A DNA stretch of 64,000 nt from Streptomyces diastatochromogenes (lineage in GTDB: Bacteria; Actinomycetota; Actinomycetes; Streptomycetales; Streptomycetaceae): positions 318,726 through 382,725 of the forward strand of contig NZ_MCGQ01000010.1 of assembly GCF_002242805.1 (NCBI RefSeq), read 5' to 3'. Of this stretch, positions 35,447 to 44,271 are shown piece by piece. The translations under genes were made by a program, and so were the position numbers. The first letter of the stretch is position 1. Each line of letters opens with the position of its first letter. The notes under the pieces were generated by a model that ran no database searches, was not told the DNA's origin, and saw nothing but the letters and a program-made list of their open reading frames with translations.

Positions 35447-36336
35447 GTTCGGTCCTGTACGACGCCCAGGGCCCCCGCGGCAAGCGGCGCAACGTCCTGT
35501 ACACGGCGGTCTTCCTGGTCGCCTTCGCGGCCGTCCTGTTTTGGGTGTTCCAGGCCCTGGACGACAAGGGCCAGCTGGAGTGGGTGCTGTGGAAGCCGTT
35601 CTTCAGCGGCACCGAGGCCTACTCGACGTACATCTGGCCCGGTCTGCAGAACACCCTGAAGGCCGCGGCGCTCGCGATGGTCATCGCGCTGCCGCTGGGT
35701 GCGACCCTCGGCATCGCCCGCCTCTCGGACCACCTGTGGATCCGCGTCCCGGTCGGGATGATCGTCGAGTTCTTCCGGGCGATCCCGGTGCTGGTCCTGA
35801 TGATCTTCGGGCTCGCCCTGTTCGCCCAGTACACCGACGTCAGTTCGGACGACCGTCCGTTCTACGCAGTCGTGACCGGTCTGGTGCTGTACAACGCGTC
35901 GGTGCTGGCGGAGATCGTCCGCGCGGGCATCCTCGCCCTGCCGAAGGGCCAGTCCGAGGCGGCCATGGCGATCGGTCTGCGCAAGAACCAGGTGATGCGG
36001 CTCATCCTGCTGCCCCAGTCGGTGACCGCGATGCTCCCGGCGATCGTCAGCCAGCTCGTCGTGATCGTGAAGGACACCGCGCTCGGCGGCGCGGTCCTCA
36101 CCTACCCCGAACTCCTCGCTTCGGCCAACACGATGAGCGGCTACTACGGCGCCAACATCATCGCCTCCCTCACCATCGTGGCCGTGATCTTCGTGATCAT
36201 CAACTTCTCGCTGACCTCGTTCGCGAGCTGGCTGGAGGGGAGGCTGCGGCGGCGCAAGAAGTCGACCGGCGCGGTCCTCGGTGTCGATGACACCGTGAAC
36301 ATCCCGGGCCACGCGGGAACGGGAACCTCGGCCTGA
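35443..36336 (+). CDS. gluD: Glutamate ABC transporter permease GluD
   Basis: A 297-residue permease of the HisMQ type, longer than GluC because of a basic N-terminal extension and a C-terminal tail. EAA loop: GQSEAAMAIGLRKNQVMRLI. ATG 35443 overlaps the gluC stop, so the two permeases are translationally coupled and should assemble as a heterodimer. Last gene of the operon, followed by a strong hairpin. Confidence 0.93.
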   Translation: MSSVLYDAQGPRGKRRNVLYTAVFLVAFAAVLFWVFQALDDKGQLEWVLWKPFFSGTEAYSTYIWPGLQNTLKAAALAMVIALPLGATLGIARLSDHLWIRVPVGMIVEFFRAIPVLVLMIFGLALFAQYTDVSSDDRPFYAVVTGLVLYNASVLAEIVRAGILALPKGQSEAAMAIGLRKNQVMRLILLPQSVTAMLPAIVSQLVVIVKDTALGGAVLTYPELLASANTMSGYYGANIIASLTIVAVIFVIINFSLTSFASWLEGRLRRRKKSTGAVLGVDDTVNIPGHAGTGTSA

Positions 36337-36355
36337 CGTCAGGTCAAACCCGAAT

Positions 36356-36407
36356 GCGTCACCCAGAGGCAGTGGCATGATCGCCACTGCCTCTGGTCAC
36401 TTGACGC
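36356..36407 (+). terminator. gluABCD terminator
   Basis: A perfect 14-bp stem (36363-36376 with 36383-36396, 6-base loop) inside an outer GCGTCA/TGACGC pairing, starting 20 bases after the gluD stop. Confidence 0.85.
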
Positions 36408-36513
36408 AAACTCTGCCAATGGGTTGCATACGTTCTGTGATCGTGCACCCCGCTTCACCTTCCTGTTCCTCCATGTCCGTCAGGGCACCGCTGCGGGCAG
36501 GGGGCGCCGCGCC

Positions 36514-38139
36514 GTGGACCCGGTGATCATCGTCGGAGCGGGGCCCGTCGGGCTCACGCTCGCCCTGGCGCTGGCCCGCCAGGAGGTGCCCTCCGTCGTC
36601 CTGGACGAGGGCCCCGGCAAGGACGAACCACGCCCGGCGCGCACTGTCGTGCTGCGCGAGGACACGGCCGCCCTGCTGGAGCGGCTGACCGGATTCGCGC
36701 TCGGTGATCACGGCACGAGATGGACCGGATGGCGGTCGGTCAGGCGCAGGCAGGTGATGACCGAGATCACCTTCGACGAGGGCGATCCCGCCACGCCGCT
36801 GCACCTCGCCCAGCACGTCCTCACGGGCGCCCTGCGCGCGGCCGTCGCCCACGAGCCGCTGGTCGAGGTCGCCGTGGACAGCCGGCTCGACTCGATCGAG
36901 CAGGAGCGTTCCGGCGTCTCCGCCCACACCCGCGGCCCCAAGGGCACCTGGTGGCGCGGCAGTTACCTGGTCGGCTGCGACGGGCCCCGCTCGACCGTGC
37001 GCAAGCTGCAGGACATCCGCTTCCCGGGCCGTACGGCGGTGGAGCGGCACGCGGTGGCCGCCCTGCGCGTGGAACTTCCTTGGGAGGGCCAGGCGTTTCT
37101 CCATCGGATGCCGCCGTGGCGGTCGTCCGGGCCCTCGGCCGGGGAGGTGACCGCCCGCCCCCTCCCGGACGGCGTGTGGCGTCTGGACTGGCTGCTGCCG
37201 CCGGGCAAGGACCTGGTCACGCCCGAGATCCTGGTGGCCCGGATCCGCGAGACCCTCGCGGGCTGGACGGAGGGCACCACACCGGCGTACGACCTCCTCG
37301 ACACCGGTGTCCACACGGTGCACCACCGGCTGGCCCGGCGCTGGCGCGCCGGCCGGGTCTTCCTCGCCGGGGACGCGGCCCACCTGCTCGGCGCGCTCGG
37401 CACCCAGGGGCTCGACGAGGGCCTCAGGGACGCCGACAACCTGGCCTGGAAGCTGGCCCCGGCCTGGCACCACGGGCACCACGAGGCGCTGCTCGACAGC
37501 TACCAGGCCGAGCGGCGCGCGGTGGTCGCCGCCCGGCTGCGCGCCGCCGACCAGTTGCTGCCGGTGCTCCGCGGCGGGGGCGGGCTGCGTCACTACGTCC
37601 CGGGCGCGGCCCGGGGTCACGACGCACTGCTCACGGACGGTCACCTGGGGCGCGGCCCGGTGGGTGCGCCGGGGGCGTACGCCGACTCGCCGCTCGCACC
37701 CCGGCACCTGGAGGCGGAGATCCCGGTCGACACGCCGTTCGGCTCAGCGGTGACCGATGTGCGGGTCACCGCGGAGGACGGTTCCTTCGTACGGCTGCGC
37801 GACCGGCTGGGCCGTGGCGCACTGCTCGTCGTGCTGATCGCACCGGGCACGGGCGTGTGGGACCGCAAGCACTGGGTGTCCGCCGGGGTCATGCCCCGGC
37901 TCGCCGCCGCGGTGACGGCGCTTCCGCACCCGGCCGAACTGCTGGTCGCCGAGGACTACCCGGGTGCGCCGGCGCACAGCGTGCTGCTCGTGCGCCCCGA
38001 CGGCCACCTGGTCACCGCGCTGAGCGGAGTGCGTCCGGCCGACCTGTACGCGGCGGCGGAGGCGACGCTGGGCGGTGCCGTGCAGGCGAAGGAGGAAAAG
38101 GAGAAGGAGGGGGCGGAGGCCGGCTCCGGCGCGCGCTGA
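36514..38139 (+). CDS. FAD-dependent monooxygenase (PgaE/MhpA type) with thioredoxin-like C-terminus
   Basis: A 541-residue flavin hydroxylase: VIIVGAGPVGLTLALALARQ at the N-terminus, VGCDGPRSTVRK in the middle and GRVFLAGDAAHLLGALGTQG near residue 290. The last ~130 residues match the thioredoxin-like fold seen in phenol and polyketide hydroxylases but lack a CxxC. GTG 36514 follows a GGGGG stretch; a TTG at 36424 would add 30 unrelated residues. It stands alone between the glu operon and the cysteine genes, and is not similar enough to the catabolic-operon hydroxylase to call it a recent copy. Substrate unknown. Confidence 0.85.
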   Translation: MDPVIIVGAGPVGLTLALALARQEVPSVVLDEGPGKDEPRPARTVVLREDTAALLERLTGFALGDHGTRWTGWRSVRRRQVMTEITFDEGDPATPLHLAQHVLTGALRAAVAHEPLVEVAVDSRLDSIEQERSGVSAHTRGPKGTWWRGSYLVGCDGPRSTVRKLQDIRFPGRTAVERHAVAALRVELPWEGQAFLHRMPPWRSSGPSAGEVTARPLPDGVWRLDWLLPPGKDLVTPEILVARIRETLAGWTEGTTPAYDLLDTGVHTVHHRLARRWRAGRVFLAGDAAHLLGALGTQGLDEGLRDADNLAWKLAPAWHHGHHEALLDSYQAERRAVVAARLRAADQLLPVLRGGGGLRHYVPGAARGHDALLTDGHLGRGPVGAPGAYADSPLAPRHLEAEIPVDTPFGSAVTDVRVTAEDGSFVRLRDRLGRGALLVVLIAPGTGVWDRKHWVSAGVMPRLAAAVTALPHPAELLVAEDYPGAPAHSVLLVRPDGHLVTALSGVRPADLYAAAEATLGGAVQAKEEKEKEGAEAGSGAR

Positions 38140-38180
38140 CCGTGCGCCCGGTCACCCTCTGTCCACATGGTGACGGTGAG

Positions 38181-38209
38181 TTGACCGGAGTGCGGCAGCG
38201 TGCTGTACT
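38181..38209 (+). promoter_or_regulatory. Promoter of the cysteine dioxygenase-rhodanese operon
   Basis: TTGACC (38181-38186), 17-base spacer, TGTACT (38204-38209). The transcript would start about 38216, directly at the leader-peptide GTG, so the leader is probably read from a leaderless mRNA. Confidence 0.6.
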
Positions 38210-38216
38210 CCGGATC

Positions 38217-38303
38217 GTGACCGACACCTGTGTGCGCCTGTGGCGGAGGGTCCATATGGACCTCGTCCGCTATGCGGGCTGCGTGTGTCGCCCGTCCTGC
38301 TGA
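38217..38303 (+). CDS. Cysteine-rich leader peptide
   Basis: A 28-codon frame starting GTG 38217 encodes a peptide with RRVHMDLVR in the middle and ends AGCVCRPSC. The RR-x-H-x-DL-x-R core is the signature of the short leader peptides found ahead of sulfur and amino-acid genes in actinobacteria. Three of the last ten residues are cysteine, plus one near the start, so ribosome progress would report cysteinyl-tRNA supply. It precedes the genes for cysteine breakdown. A hairpin lies 24 bases after its stop. Assignment as an attenuation leader is strong by pattern and position but untested. Confidence 0.75.
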   Translation: MTDTCVRLWRRVHMDLVRYAGCVCRPSC

Positions 38304-38326
38304 ATTCGCTCCCCCCTTTCTTGCTC

Positions 38327-38346
38327 CGGGCGCCGTTGTGCGCCCG
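38327..38346 (+). terminator. Putative attenuator hairpin
   Basis: CGGGCGC-N6-GCGCCCG, a perfect 7-bp stem between the leader peptide and the cysteine dioxygenase start. It could terminate or mask depending on where the ribosome stalls in the leader. Confidence 0.5.
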
Positions 38347-38375
38347 TTCGGCGAACCCTCTTCAGGACGGTGCAC

Positions 38376-38921
38376 GTGTCTGTATCCCCCTCCGTCTCCC
38401 CCGCTGCCACCGCCGGTGCCACCGGCTCGGCGCCGACCCAGGCGGACCTCCTCGACTTCGCGCGGCGCACGGCTGCCGACACCGAGCTGGTCGCCTCGCT
38501 GCCGCTCGACCCGGAGGGCCGCACCTGGGTGCGGCTCGAGGGCCCCGGCGGCAGCGAGGCCTGGCTGATCGGCTGGCCGCCCGGCTCCGGCACCGGCTGG
38601 CACGACCACGCCGACTCGGTCGGCGCCTTCCTCACCGCGGCGGGTGAACTCAAGGAGTACTCACTGGCCGCCCGGCTGCCCACCGACGGCTGGAAGACCC
38701 TGGAACTCACCGAGGGCGTCGACCGCGAGCGCCGGCTGCCCGCCGGACAGGGCCGCTCCTTCGGCCGCCACCACGTGCACGAGGTGCTGAACGAGTCCCC
38801 GGACCGGCATGCGATCTCCGTCCACGCCTACTACCCGCCGCTGCCACGGATCCGCCGTTACAGTCGCACGGGTCAGGTACTGCGCCTGGAGCAGGTCGAG
38901 CGCCCGGAGGACTGGCAGTGA
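38376..38921 (+). CDS. Cysteine dioxygenase-family protein
   Basis: A 181-residue cupin of the type I cysteine dioxygenase family. Metal-binding cupin motif 1 is GTGWHDHADSVGAFLTAAGELKE (two His) and the third ligand is in GRHHVHEVLN. The enzyme oxidises L-cysteine to cysteine sulfinate with O2 and Fe(II). GTG 38376 has AGGA 8 bases upstream; GTG 38370 is too close to that site. The stop overlaps the rhodanese start by GTGA. Confidence 0.88.
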   Translation: MSVSPSVSPAATAGATGSAPTQADLLDFARRTAADTELVASLPLDPEGRTWVRLEGPGGSEAWLIGWPPGSGTGWHDHADSVGAFLTAAGELKEYSLAARLPTDGWKTLELTEGVDRERRLPAGQGRSFGRHHVHEVLNESPDRHAISVHAYYPPLPRIRRYSRTGQVLRLEQVERPEDWQ

Positions 38922-39331
38922 GCGGCGGCACGGAGACACAGCCCGTGGGCATCGACGACCTGCTGGAGCGGGTCCGCGCGGGCTACCGGCGCGTCGAGGC
39001 ACAGGAGGCGCACGAGGCGGCGCGGACCGGTGAGGCCCTGCTGGTCGACATCCGGTACGCGGCCCTGCGCGAGCGGGACGGCGTGATCCCCGGCGCGCTG
39101 ATCATCGAGCGCAACGAACTGGAGTGGCGCCTCGACCCGCAGGGCAGCCACCGGACCCCCGAGGCCACCGGCCACGACCTGCACATCGTCGTCATCTGCA
39201 ACGAGGGCTACGCCTCCAGCCTGGCAGCCGCCTCCCTCCACCAGCTGGGCCTGCACCGCGCGACGGACCTGGTCGGCGGCTTCCAGGCATGGCGGGCGCA
39301 GGGGCTGCCGGTGGAGCCGGTGAACGGCTGA
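38918..39331 (+). CDS. Rhodanese-like sulfurtransferase
   Basis: A 137-residue single-domain rhodanese. The active-site loop is CNEGYASS with catalytic Cys94, preceded by LLVDIRYAALRERDGVIPGA (the CH2A-like Asp-Ile-Arg block). It accepts sulfane sulfur as a persulfide. Translational coupling to cysteine dioxygenase suggests the pair handles cysteine or sulfide surplus. Confidence 0.9.
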   Translation: MSGGTETQPVGIDDLLERVRAGYRRVEAQEAHEAARTGEALLVDIRYAALRERDGVIPGALIIERNELEWRLDPQGSHRTPEATGHDLHIVVICNEGYASSLAAASLHQLGLHRATDLVGGFQAWRAQGLPVEPVNG

Positions 39332-39372
39332 CGGAGGCTCAGCAGGGCGGCGGCCACGGCCTGTCCCTCCCC

Positions 39373-41901
39373 TTACTCCTTCGCCGTGGCCACCGTCACC
39401 GCCGGTACCCGCAGCGCCGCCCGTCCCGGAAGGGCACTGGACACGAGCGCGAGCAGGGCGGCGATCGCGACCACGCCGACGTAGAGGAGGGGCGTGACCG
39501 TGGGGGCCGCCCGGCCGGTCATGCCGAGGCTGAACGCGGTGAGTACGGCGAGGGCGATGCCACTGCCGAGCGCGGTGGCGAGCAGCAGCACGGACAGTGC
39601 TTCGGTGCGCAGCACGCGCAGCACCTGACGGCGGGTCGCTCCGGCGAGGCGGAGCAGGGCGAACTCCCGGACACGCTCAGCGACCGACATGGCGAGGGTG
39701 TTGACGACCGCGATGGCGGTGAAGGCCAGCACCAGCCCCATGGCCAGGTAGTTGACCTCGGCGTTCGCCTGCTGCCGGTCGGCCTGGAGGGAGTCCGCGG
39801 CGGCCGGCGAAAGAATCCGCAGACCCGGGAACTCACGCAGCGTAGTCGCGAGTTGTGTCTGTGTACGGGTCGTGCTGACGAGGACGGAGGAGGCGAGCGG
39901 GTTGTCGATGTGCCGGGCCACGAGGTCGCGGGCGAAGGTGAGGTCGCCGAAACCGAGACCCCGGGCGTAGACGGCGGCGACAGTGAGCGTGGCGGGCGCG
40001 CCGTCGCCGAGCGTGAGCTTCAGAGTGCTCCCGGGCTTCAAGTGGTGCTGGTCCGCGGCCAGTTCACTGACGGCGACGGTGCCGGGGGCGAGATCACGAA
40101 GGGAGCCGGCGGTGACCTTCGGGTCCCAGGTGCGGGTCAGACCGGTCGGCGTGACGCCCTGGGCCGGGTACTTGTCGAGGCCGATGCGGACGGTCGTGCG
40201 GACCACCTCGGTGACGGTGTCGTGCTGCCCACGCAGCCGCCGTGCTGCCTCACCGGGGACTCCGGGCCCCTGGGCGGCGACGACCCAGTCGGCGGTGACA
40301 CCCTCGCGCGCCTGGGTCCGGGCGGCGTCGCCGAGGGTCGGCTGGACGAACAGGACGGTGCAGGTCATGCCGATGAGCAGGGTGAGGGGGGTGACGACGG
40401 AGGCCATCCGGGTGGCGTTGCCGCGCAGGTTGGCGGTGGCGAGGCGGCCACCCTGACCGGTGAGCCGCAGGGGACCGGCGAGCAGCAGCGCGGCCGCCTT
40501 GACCAGCAGCGGGCCGAGCAGGGCCACGGAGGTGGACAGGACGACGACGGCGAGGAAGGTCACGGGAGTCGAGGCGGGCTCGGTGCGCAGGGAGGTGAGG
40601 ACGACGACGAGGACGACTCCGCCGGCGAGGAGCAGCAGACCGGCGGCGATACGCCCCCAGGCCGGGCGGGTGCGCTCGGTCCTGGCCTCCGCCAGGGCTT
40701 CCGCCGGGCGGATCCCGGCGATCCTGCGGGAGGCGATCCGGGCCGCCGCCCAGGCGCCGAGCAGGGTCGCGGCAAGGGCGGCGAGCGGCGGGAAGACGCT
40801 CACGGTGTGCTGAAGCGTGACGGGTACGGCGCCCAGGGCGACGAACCGGGAGTGCAGCCAGCCGCCCAGCGGCAGCCCGAGCAGTGCGCCGGCGCTGCCC
40901 GCCACCGCGCCGATGATCAGCGCCTCCCGGCCCAGCAGCCTGCGGATCTGGCCGGGGGTGGCGGCGATGGCGCGGAGCAGGGCGAGTTCGCGGTGGCGCT
41001 GCTGGACGGAGAGCGCGAAGGTGCCGACGACCACGAGCACCGCCACCAGCAGCGAGGTGCCGCCCATCGCGCCGCCCATGCTGACCAGCCGGGTGCGGGC
41101 GGTGGCCGCGTCCAGGAACTCGACGGGCCCGCGGGCGTCGCCGGTGCTGACCTGCGCGGTGGTGCCGTGCAGCGCCCGCACCACAGCCTGCCGCACCGCC
41201 TCCGGATCGGCGCCCTTGGCCGGGAGCACACCGAACGCGGTGACCTGCCCGGGGTGCGCGGCCAGCCGCTCGGCCTCCGCGGTGGAGAAGAACAGCGACG
41301 TCTGGTGGCGCACCGCGGTCGCCGGTGTGGCGATGCCGGTGATCCGGTAGCTGCGCGGCGACTGGGTCGACTGCACGGTGAGGCGGTCGCCGGTCCGGAG
41401 GTGGGCGCGTGCCGCGAGGTCATCGTCGATGACGAGGTCGCCGTCGGCCTTGGGCGCGCTGCCCGAGGCCAGCCGGTACGGCGTCAGCGCCGCGGAGTCC
41501 CAGGCGTGCCCGTAGGCGGTACGGCCGCCGGTGCCGACGGGGATCAACGGCTGTGCGAGAAAGGTCAGTTCGGGGACGACCCGGGCGACGCCGGGGGTAC
41601 GGGCGAGGGTGGCCCGCAGGTCCGCGGAGAGCCAGGCGCGTTCGGCGACGGGTTTCGCCTTGTGCTTGACCTTGGTCTTGCCCTTCTTGTGCTTCACGGT
41701 GGTCTGGTGGACGTACTGGTCGGCGGAGACCACGACGGGAGCGGCGGCATAGCGCTCGGTGCGGATCGTGCCGCGCAGGCCGGTGTCGAGGAGGGTGCCG
41801 CAGGCGGTGATCAGAGCGGCCGCGCACATCAGGGCGAGGAAGGCACCGAGGAAGCCCGCCTTACGGGCGCGGATGGTCTGGAGGGCGTAACGCAGCATCA
41901 T
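39373..41901 (-). CDS. FtsX/MacB-type ABC transporter permease, no ATPase neighbour
   Basis: An 842-residue permease with two FtsX domains, each of three or four helices, separated by a long extracytoplasmic region. An N-terminal helix (GFLGAFLALMCAAALITACG) anchors a periplasm-facing MacB_PCD-like domain that contains a Lys-rich insert (KHKKGKTKVKHKAK). FtsX repeats: RHRELALLRAIAATPGQIRR and RVREFALLRLAGATRRQVLR. The usual LolD-type ATPase gene is not adjacent on either side. The double ATG 41901/41898 follows a weak purine stretch. Substrate unknown; export of lipid or peptide is typical of the family. Confidence 0.85.
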   Translation of the reverse strand: MMLRYALQTIRARKAGFLGAFLALMCAAALITACGTLLDTGLRGTIRTERYAAAPVVVSADQYVHQTTVKHKKGKTKVKHKAKPVAERAWLSADLRATLARTPGVARVVPELTFLAQPLIPVGTGGRTAYGHAWDSAALTPYRLASGSAPKADGDLVIDDDLAARAHLRTGDRLTVQSTQSPRSYRITGIATPATAVRHQTSLFFSTAEAERLAAHPGQVTAFGVLPAKGADPEAVRQAVVRALHGTTAQVSTGDARGPVEFLDAATARTRLVSMGGAMGGTSLLVAVLVVVGTFALSVQQRHRELALLRAIAATPGQIRRLLGREALIIGAVAGSAGALLGLPLGGWLHSRFVALGAVPVTLQHTVSVFPPLAALAATLLGAWAAARIASRRIAGIRPAEALAEARTERTRPAWGRIAAGLLLLAGGVVLVVVLTSLRTEPASTPVTFLAVVVLSTSVALLGPLLVKAAALLLAGPLRLTGQGGRLATANLRGNATRMASVVTPLTLLIGMTCTVLFVQPTLGDAARTQAREGVTADWVVAAQGPGVPGEAARRLRGQHDTVTEVVRTTVRIGLDKYPAQGVTPTGLTRTWDPKVTAGSLRDLAPGTVAVSELAADQHHLKPGSTLKLTLGDGAPATLTVAAVYARGLGFGDLTFARDLVARHIDNPLASSVLVSTTRTQTQLATTLREFPGLRILSPAAADSLQADRQQANAEVNYLAMGLVLAFTAIAVVNTLAMSVAERVREFALLRLAGATRRQVLRVLRTEALSVLLLATALGSGIALAVLTAFSLGMTGRAAPTVTPLLYVGVVAIAALLALVSSALPGRAALRVPAVTVATAKE

Positions 41902-42032
41902 CGGGCGGGCTCTCTTCTGTTGTGCGTCTCGGAGTCCGTGCGCCGCCGGCCTCGGCGTGGGCCGTGGTCCGGGGCGTGCATACACACTCGCGCGTGCACG
42001 GGTCCGCAAGCACTGCGGTGGCCCGGCGTCTT

Positions 42033-42056
42033 GGGCGGGGGTTAACCCCACCGCCC
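42033..42056 (-). terminator. Hairpin terminator after recX
   Basis: GGGCGG-GGG-TTAA-CCC-CCGCCC type hairpin, 10-12 bp with small bulges, starting 18 bases beyond the recX stop. Confidence 0.6.
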
Positions 42057-42073
42057 GGCCGGGCGCCCGGCTG

Positions 42074-42838
42074 TCAGAAGGCCTCGCCCTCCAGGAACTC
42101 CGTGTCCTCGCCCTCTTCCTCCAGGGCCTGGCGGACGACGCGAAGGGCCATGCCCTCGGGGTAGCCCTTGCGGGCGAGCATGCCGGCGAGGCGCCGGAGC
42201 CGCTTGTCGCGGTCGAGGCCACGGGTGGCCCGCAGCTTGCGGGCGACCAGCTCGCGGGCGGTCGCCTCCTCCTGCTCGGAGTCGAGCTGGCCGACCGCCT
42301 CGTCGATCAGCGCGGAGTCGACGCCCTTGGTGCGCAGTTCCCGGGCGAGTGCGCGGCGGGCGAGCCCCCGGCCGTGGTGCCGGGACTCCACCCAGGCGTC
42401 CGCGAACGCGCTGTCGTCGATGAGCCCGACCTCCTCGAACCGGGACAGCACCTCCTCGGCCACGTCCTCGGGGATCTCCCGCTTGCGCAGGGCGTCCGCG
42501 AGTTGCTTGCGGGTGCGCGGGGTCCCGGTGAGCAGGCGCAGACAGATCGCCCGCGCCCGCTCAGCCGGGTCCCCTGAAGACTCCCCCCGCTCGGCCCTCG
42601 ACGAGGTGGGGGTGCCTTCGTCCTCACCGGGCGGCTCCCCGAAGCCGCCCCGCCGACGGTCACGGCCGCGCCCCCGAGCGCGCCGTGCCCCGGACCCGCC
42701 GTGCTCCCCGTCCCCGGACCCGTCTCCGTACCCGTCGTCACCGGCCGTGGCGGAGCCCGAGTCGCCGCCGGTGCCCCTCCCCCGTGGGGTACCGGGGGTG
42801 GCGTACTCGTACTCGGCCCAGTCGGTTCGTCGTGTCAC
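42074..42838 (-). CDS. recX: Recombination regulatory protein RecX
   Basis: A 254-residue RecX with the three-helix repeats in residues ~95-250 (RARAICLRLLTGTPRTRKQLADAL, VGLIDDSAFADAWVESR, RRLAGMLARKGYPEGMALRVV). The first ~85 residues are a disordered Gly/Arg/Asp-rich extension common in Streptomyces RecX. It modulates RecA filaments. GTG 42838 lies 3 bases after the recA stop, so recA-recX are co-transcribed. Confidence 0.92.
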   Translation of the reverse strand: MTRRTDWAEYEYATPGTPRGRGTGGDSGSATAGDDGYGDGSGDGEHGGSGARRARGRGRDRRRGGFGEPPGEDEGTPTSSRAERGESSGDPAERARAICLRLLTGTPRTRKQLADALRKREIPEDVAEEVLSRFEEVGLIDDSAFADAWVESRHHGRGLARRALARELRTKGVDSALIDEAVGQLDSEQEEATARELVARKLRATRGLDRDKRLRRLAGMLARKGYPEGMALRVVRQALEEEGEDTEFLEGEAF

Positions 42839-42841
42839 GGG

Positions 42842-43957
42842 TCAGCTCTTGGCAGTGGCGGCCTTGGGCTTGGTGGCCTTGGCGGGCGCCGCCTTGGCGT
42901 CGTCCTCGGCCGCGGTGGTCACCGCCGCGTCCGCGCCCGGCTCGGCCGCGGGCTCCTCCGGCCGGACACCCACGCCCAGCTTCTCCTTGATCTTCTTCTC
43001 GATCTCGTTGGCCAGGTCCGGGTTGTCCTTGAGGAAGTTGCGCGCGTTCTCCTTGCCCTGGCCGAGCTGGTCGCCCTCGTACGTGTACCAGGCGCCGGCC
43101 TTGCGGACGAAGCCGTGCTCCACGCCCATGTCGATCAGGCCGCCCTCGCGGCTGATGCCCTGGCCGTAGAGGATGTCGAACTCGGCCTGCTTGAAGGGCG
43201 GGGCGACCTTGTTCTTCACGACCTTGCAGCGGGTGCGGTTGCCGACCGCCTCCGTGCCGTCCTTCAGGGTCTCGATGCGGCGGATGTCGATACGCACCGA
43301 GGCGTAGAACTTCAGCGCCCGGCCACCGGTCGTGGTCTCCGGGGAGCCGAACATCACGCCGATCTTCTCGCGGAGCTGGTTGATGAAGATCGCGGTGGTC
43401 TTGGACTGGTTGAGCGCACTGGTGATCTTCCGCAGGGCCTGGCTCATCAGCCGGGCCTGGAGACCGACGTGGCTGTCACCCATCTCGCCCTCGATCTCCG
43501 CGCGCGGGACGAGCGCGGCGACGGAGTCGATGACGATGAGGTCGAGGGCACCGGAGCGGACGAGCATGTCCACGATCTCCAGGGCCTGCTCGCCGTTGTC
43601 GGGCTGGGAGAGGATCAGGTTGTCGATGTCGACGCCGAGCTTGCGCGCGTACTCGGGGTCGAGGGCGTGCTCCGCGTCCACGAAGGCAACCTGGCCGCCG
43701 GCCTTCTGGGCGTTGGCCACGGCGTGCAGGGTCAGGGTCGTCTTACCGGAGGACTCCGGGCCGTACACCTCCACCACTCGGCCGCGCGGCAGACCGCCGA
43801 CACCGAGGGCGACGTCGAGTGCGGTCGACCCGGTGGGGATGACCTCGATGGGCTCGTTCGGCCGCTCGCCCAGGCGCATGACCGCGCCCTTGCCGAACTG
43901 CCGTTCAATCTGTGCGAGCGCGGCGTCGAGCGCCTTCTCGCGGTCGGTTCCTGCCAT
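42842..43957 (-). CDS. recA: Recombinase RecA
   Basis: A 371-residue RecA: Walker [14 protein letters not shown], Walker [15 protein letters not shown]2 region [20 protein letters not shown], and an Ala/Lys-rich C-terminal tail. It forms filaments on single-stranded DNA for homologous recombination and triggers LexA self-cleavage. ATG 43957 gives the usual N-terminus [15 protein letters not shown] LexA-type box sits in its promoter. Confidence 0.98.
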   Translation of the reverse strand: MAGTDREKALDAALAQIERQFGKGAVMRLGERPNEPIEVIPTGSTALDVALGVGGLPRGRVVEVYGPESSGKTTLTLHAVANAQKAGGQVAFVDAEHALDPEYARKLGVDIDNLILSQPDNGEQALEIVDMLVRSGALDLIVIDSVAALVPRAEIEGEMGDSHVGLQARLMSQALRKITSALNQSKTTAIFINQLREKIGVMFGSPETTTGGRALKFYASVRIDIRRIETLKDGTEAVGNRTRCKVVKNKVAPPFKQAEFDILYGQGISREGGLIDMGVEHGFVRKAGAWYTYEGDQLGQGKENARNFLKDNPDLANEIEKKIKEKLGVGVRPEEPAAEPGADAAVTTAAEDDAKAAPAKATKPKAATAKS

Positions 43958-44117
43958 GGGTTCCACCCGGTTTGCTTGAGTCGATCGCTTCACGTCAAAG
44001 ACGCTAACGCCTGCCACTGACAATGCGCCCCGACGTCGGCCCGGCCTGTGGATAACGAGGGGACATCTCATGACGAAACATGTCGAAATCCCCGTCTGGA
44101 GCCTTGCCCGAGCCTCC

Positions 44118-44147
44118 ATAAGAATGGATGTTCGATTTTCGTGTCAA
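44118..44147 (-). promoter_or_regulatory. recA promoter with LexA-type box
   Basis: On the minus strand TTGACA (44147-44142), 18-base spacer, TCTTAT (44123-44118). The spacer and -10 hold TCGAACATCCATTCTT (44136-44121), an imperfect GAAC-N4-GTTC box of the type used by actinobacterial LexA. The leader to recA is then about 150 bases. The rest of the 314-bp gap to the rightward gene shows nothing clear. Confidence 0.75.
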
Positions 44148-44271
44148 GCGGCACCACGCGGTACCCGGAGCCTCTTCCGCGTCGCGGCGCGCGCCGCTAC
44201 TCCCGGCGTCGTACGGCGGGTGTCTTCGGCCGGACGACGACCGGGCGGGGCGCTCCCGGGAGCCTGGGGCC

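Noticed and set aside
36514-39331. Secondary-metabolite cluster suggested by the flavin monooxygenase
   Set aside because: No synthase, carrier protein or tailoring neighbours; the flanks are glutamate uptake and cysteine catabolism genes.
39353-39402. Hairpin GGCCACGGC/GCCGTGGCC as terminator between rhodanese and permease genes
   Set aside because: One arm lies in permease coding sequence and the loop is about 27 bases, so chance pairing is likely.
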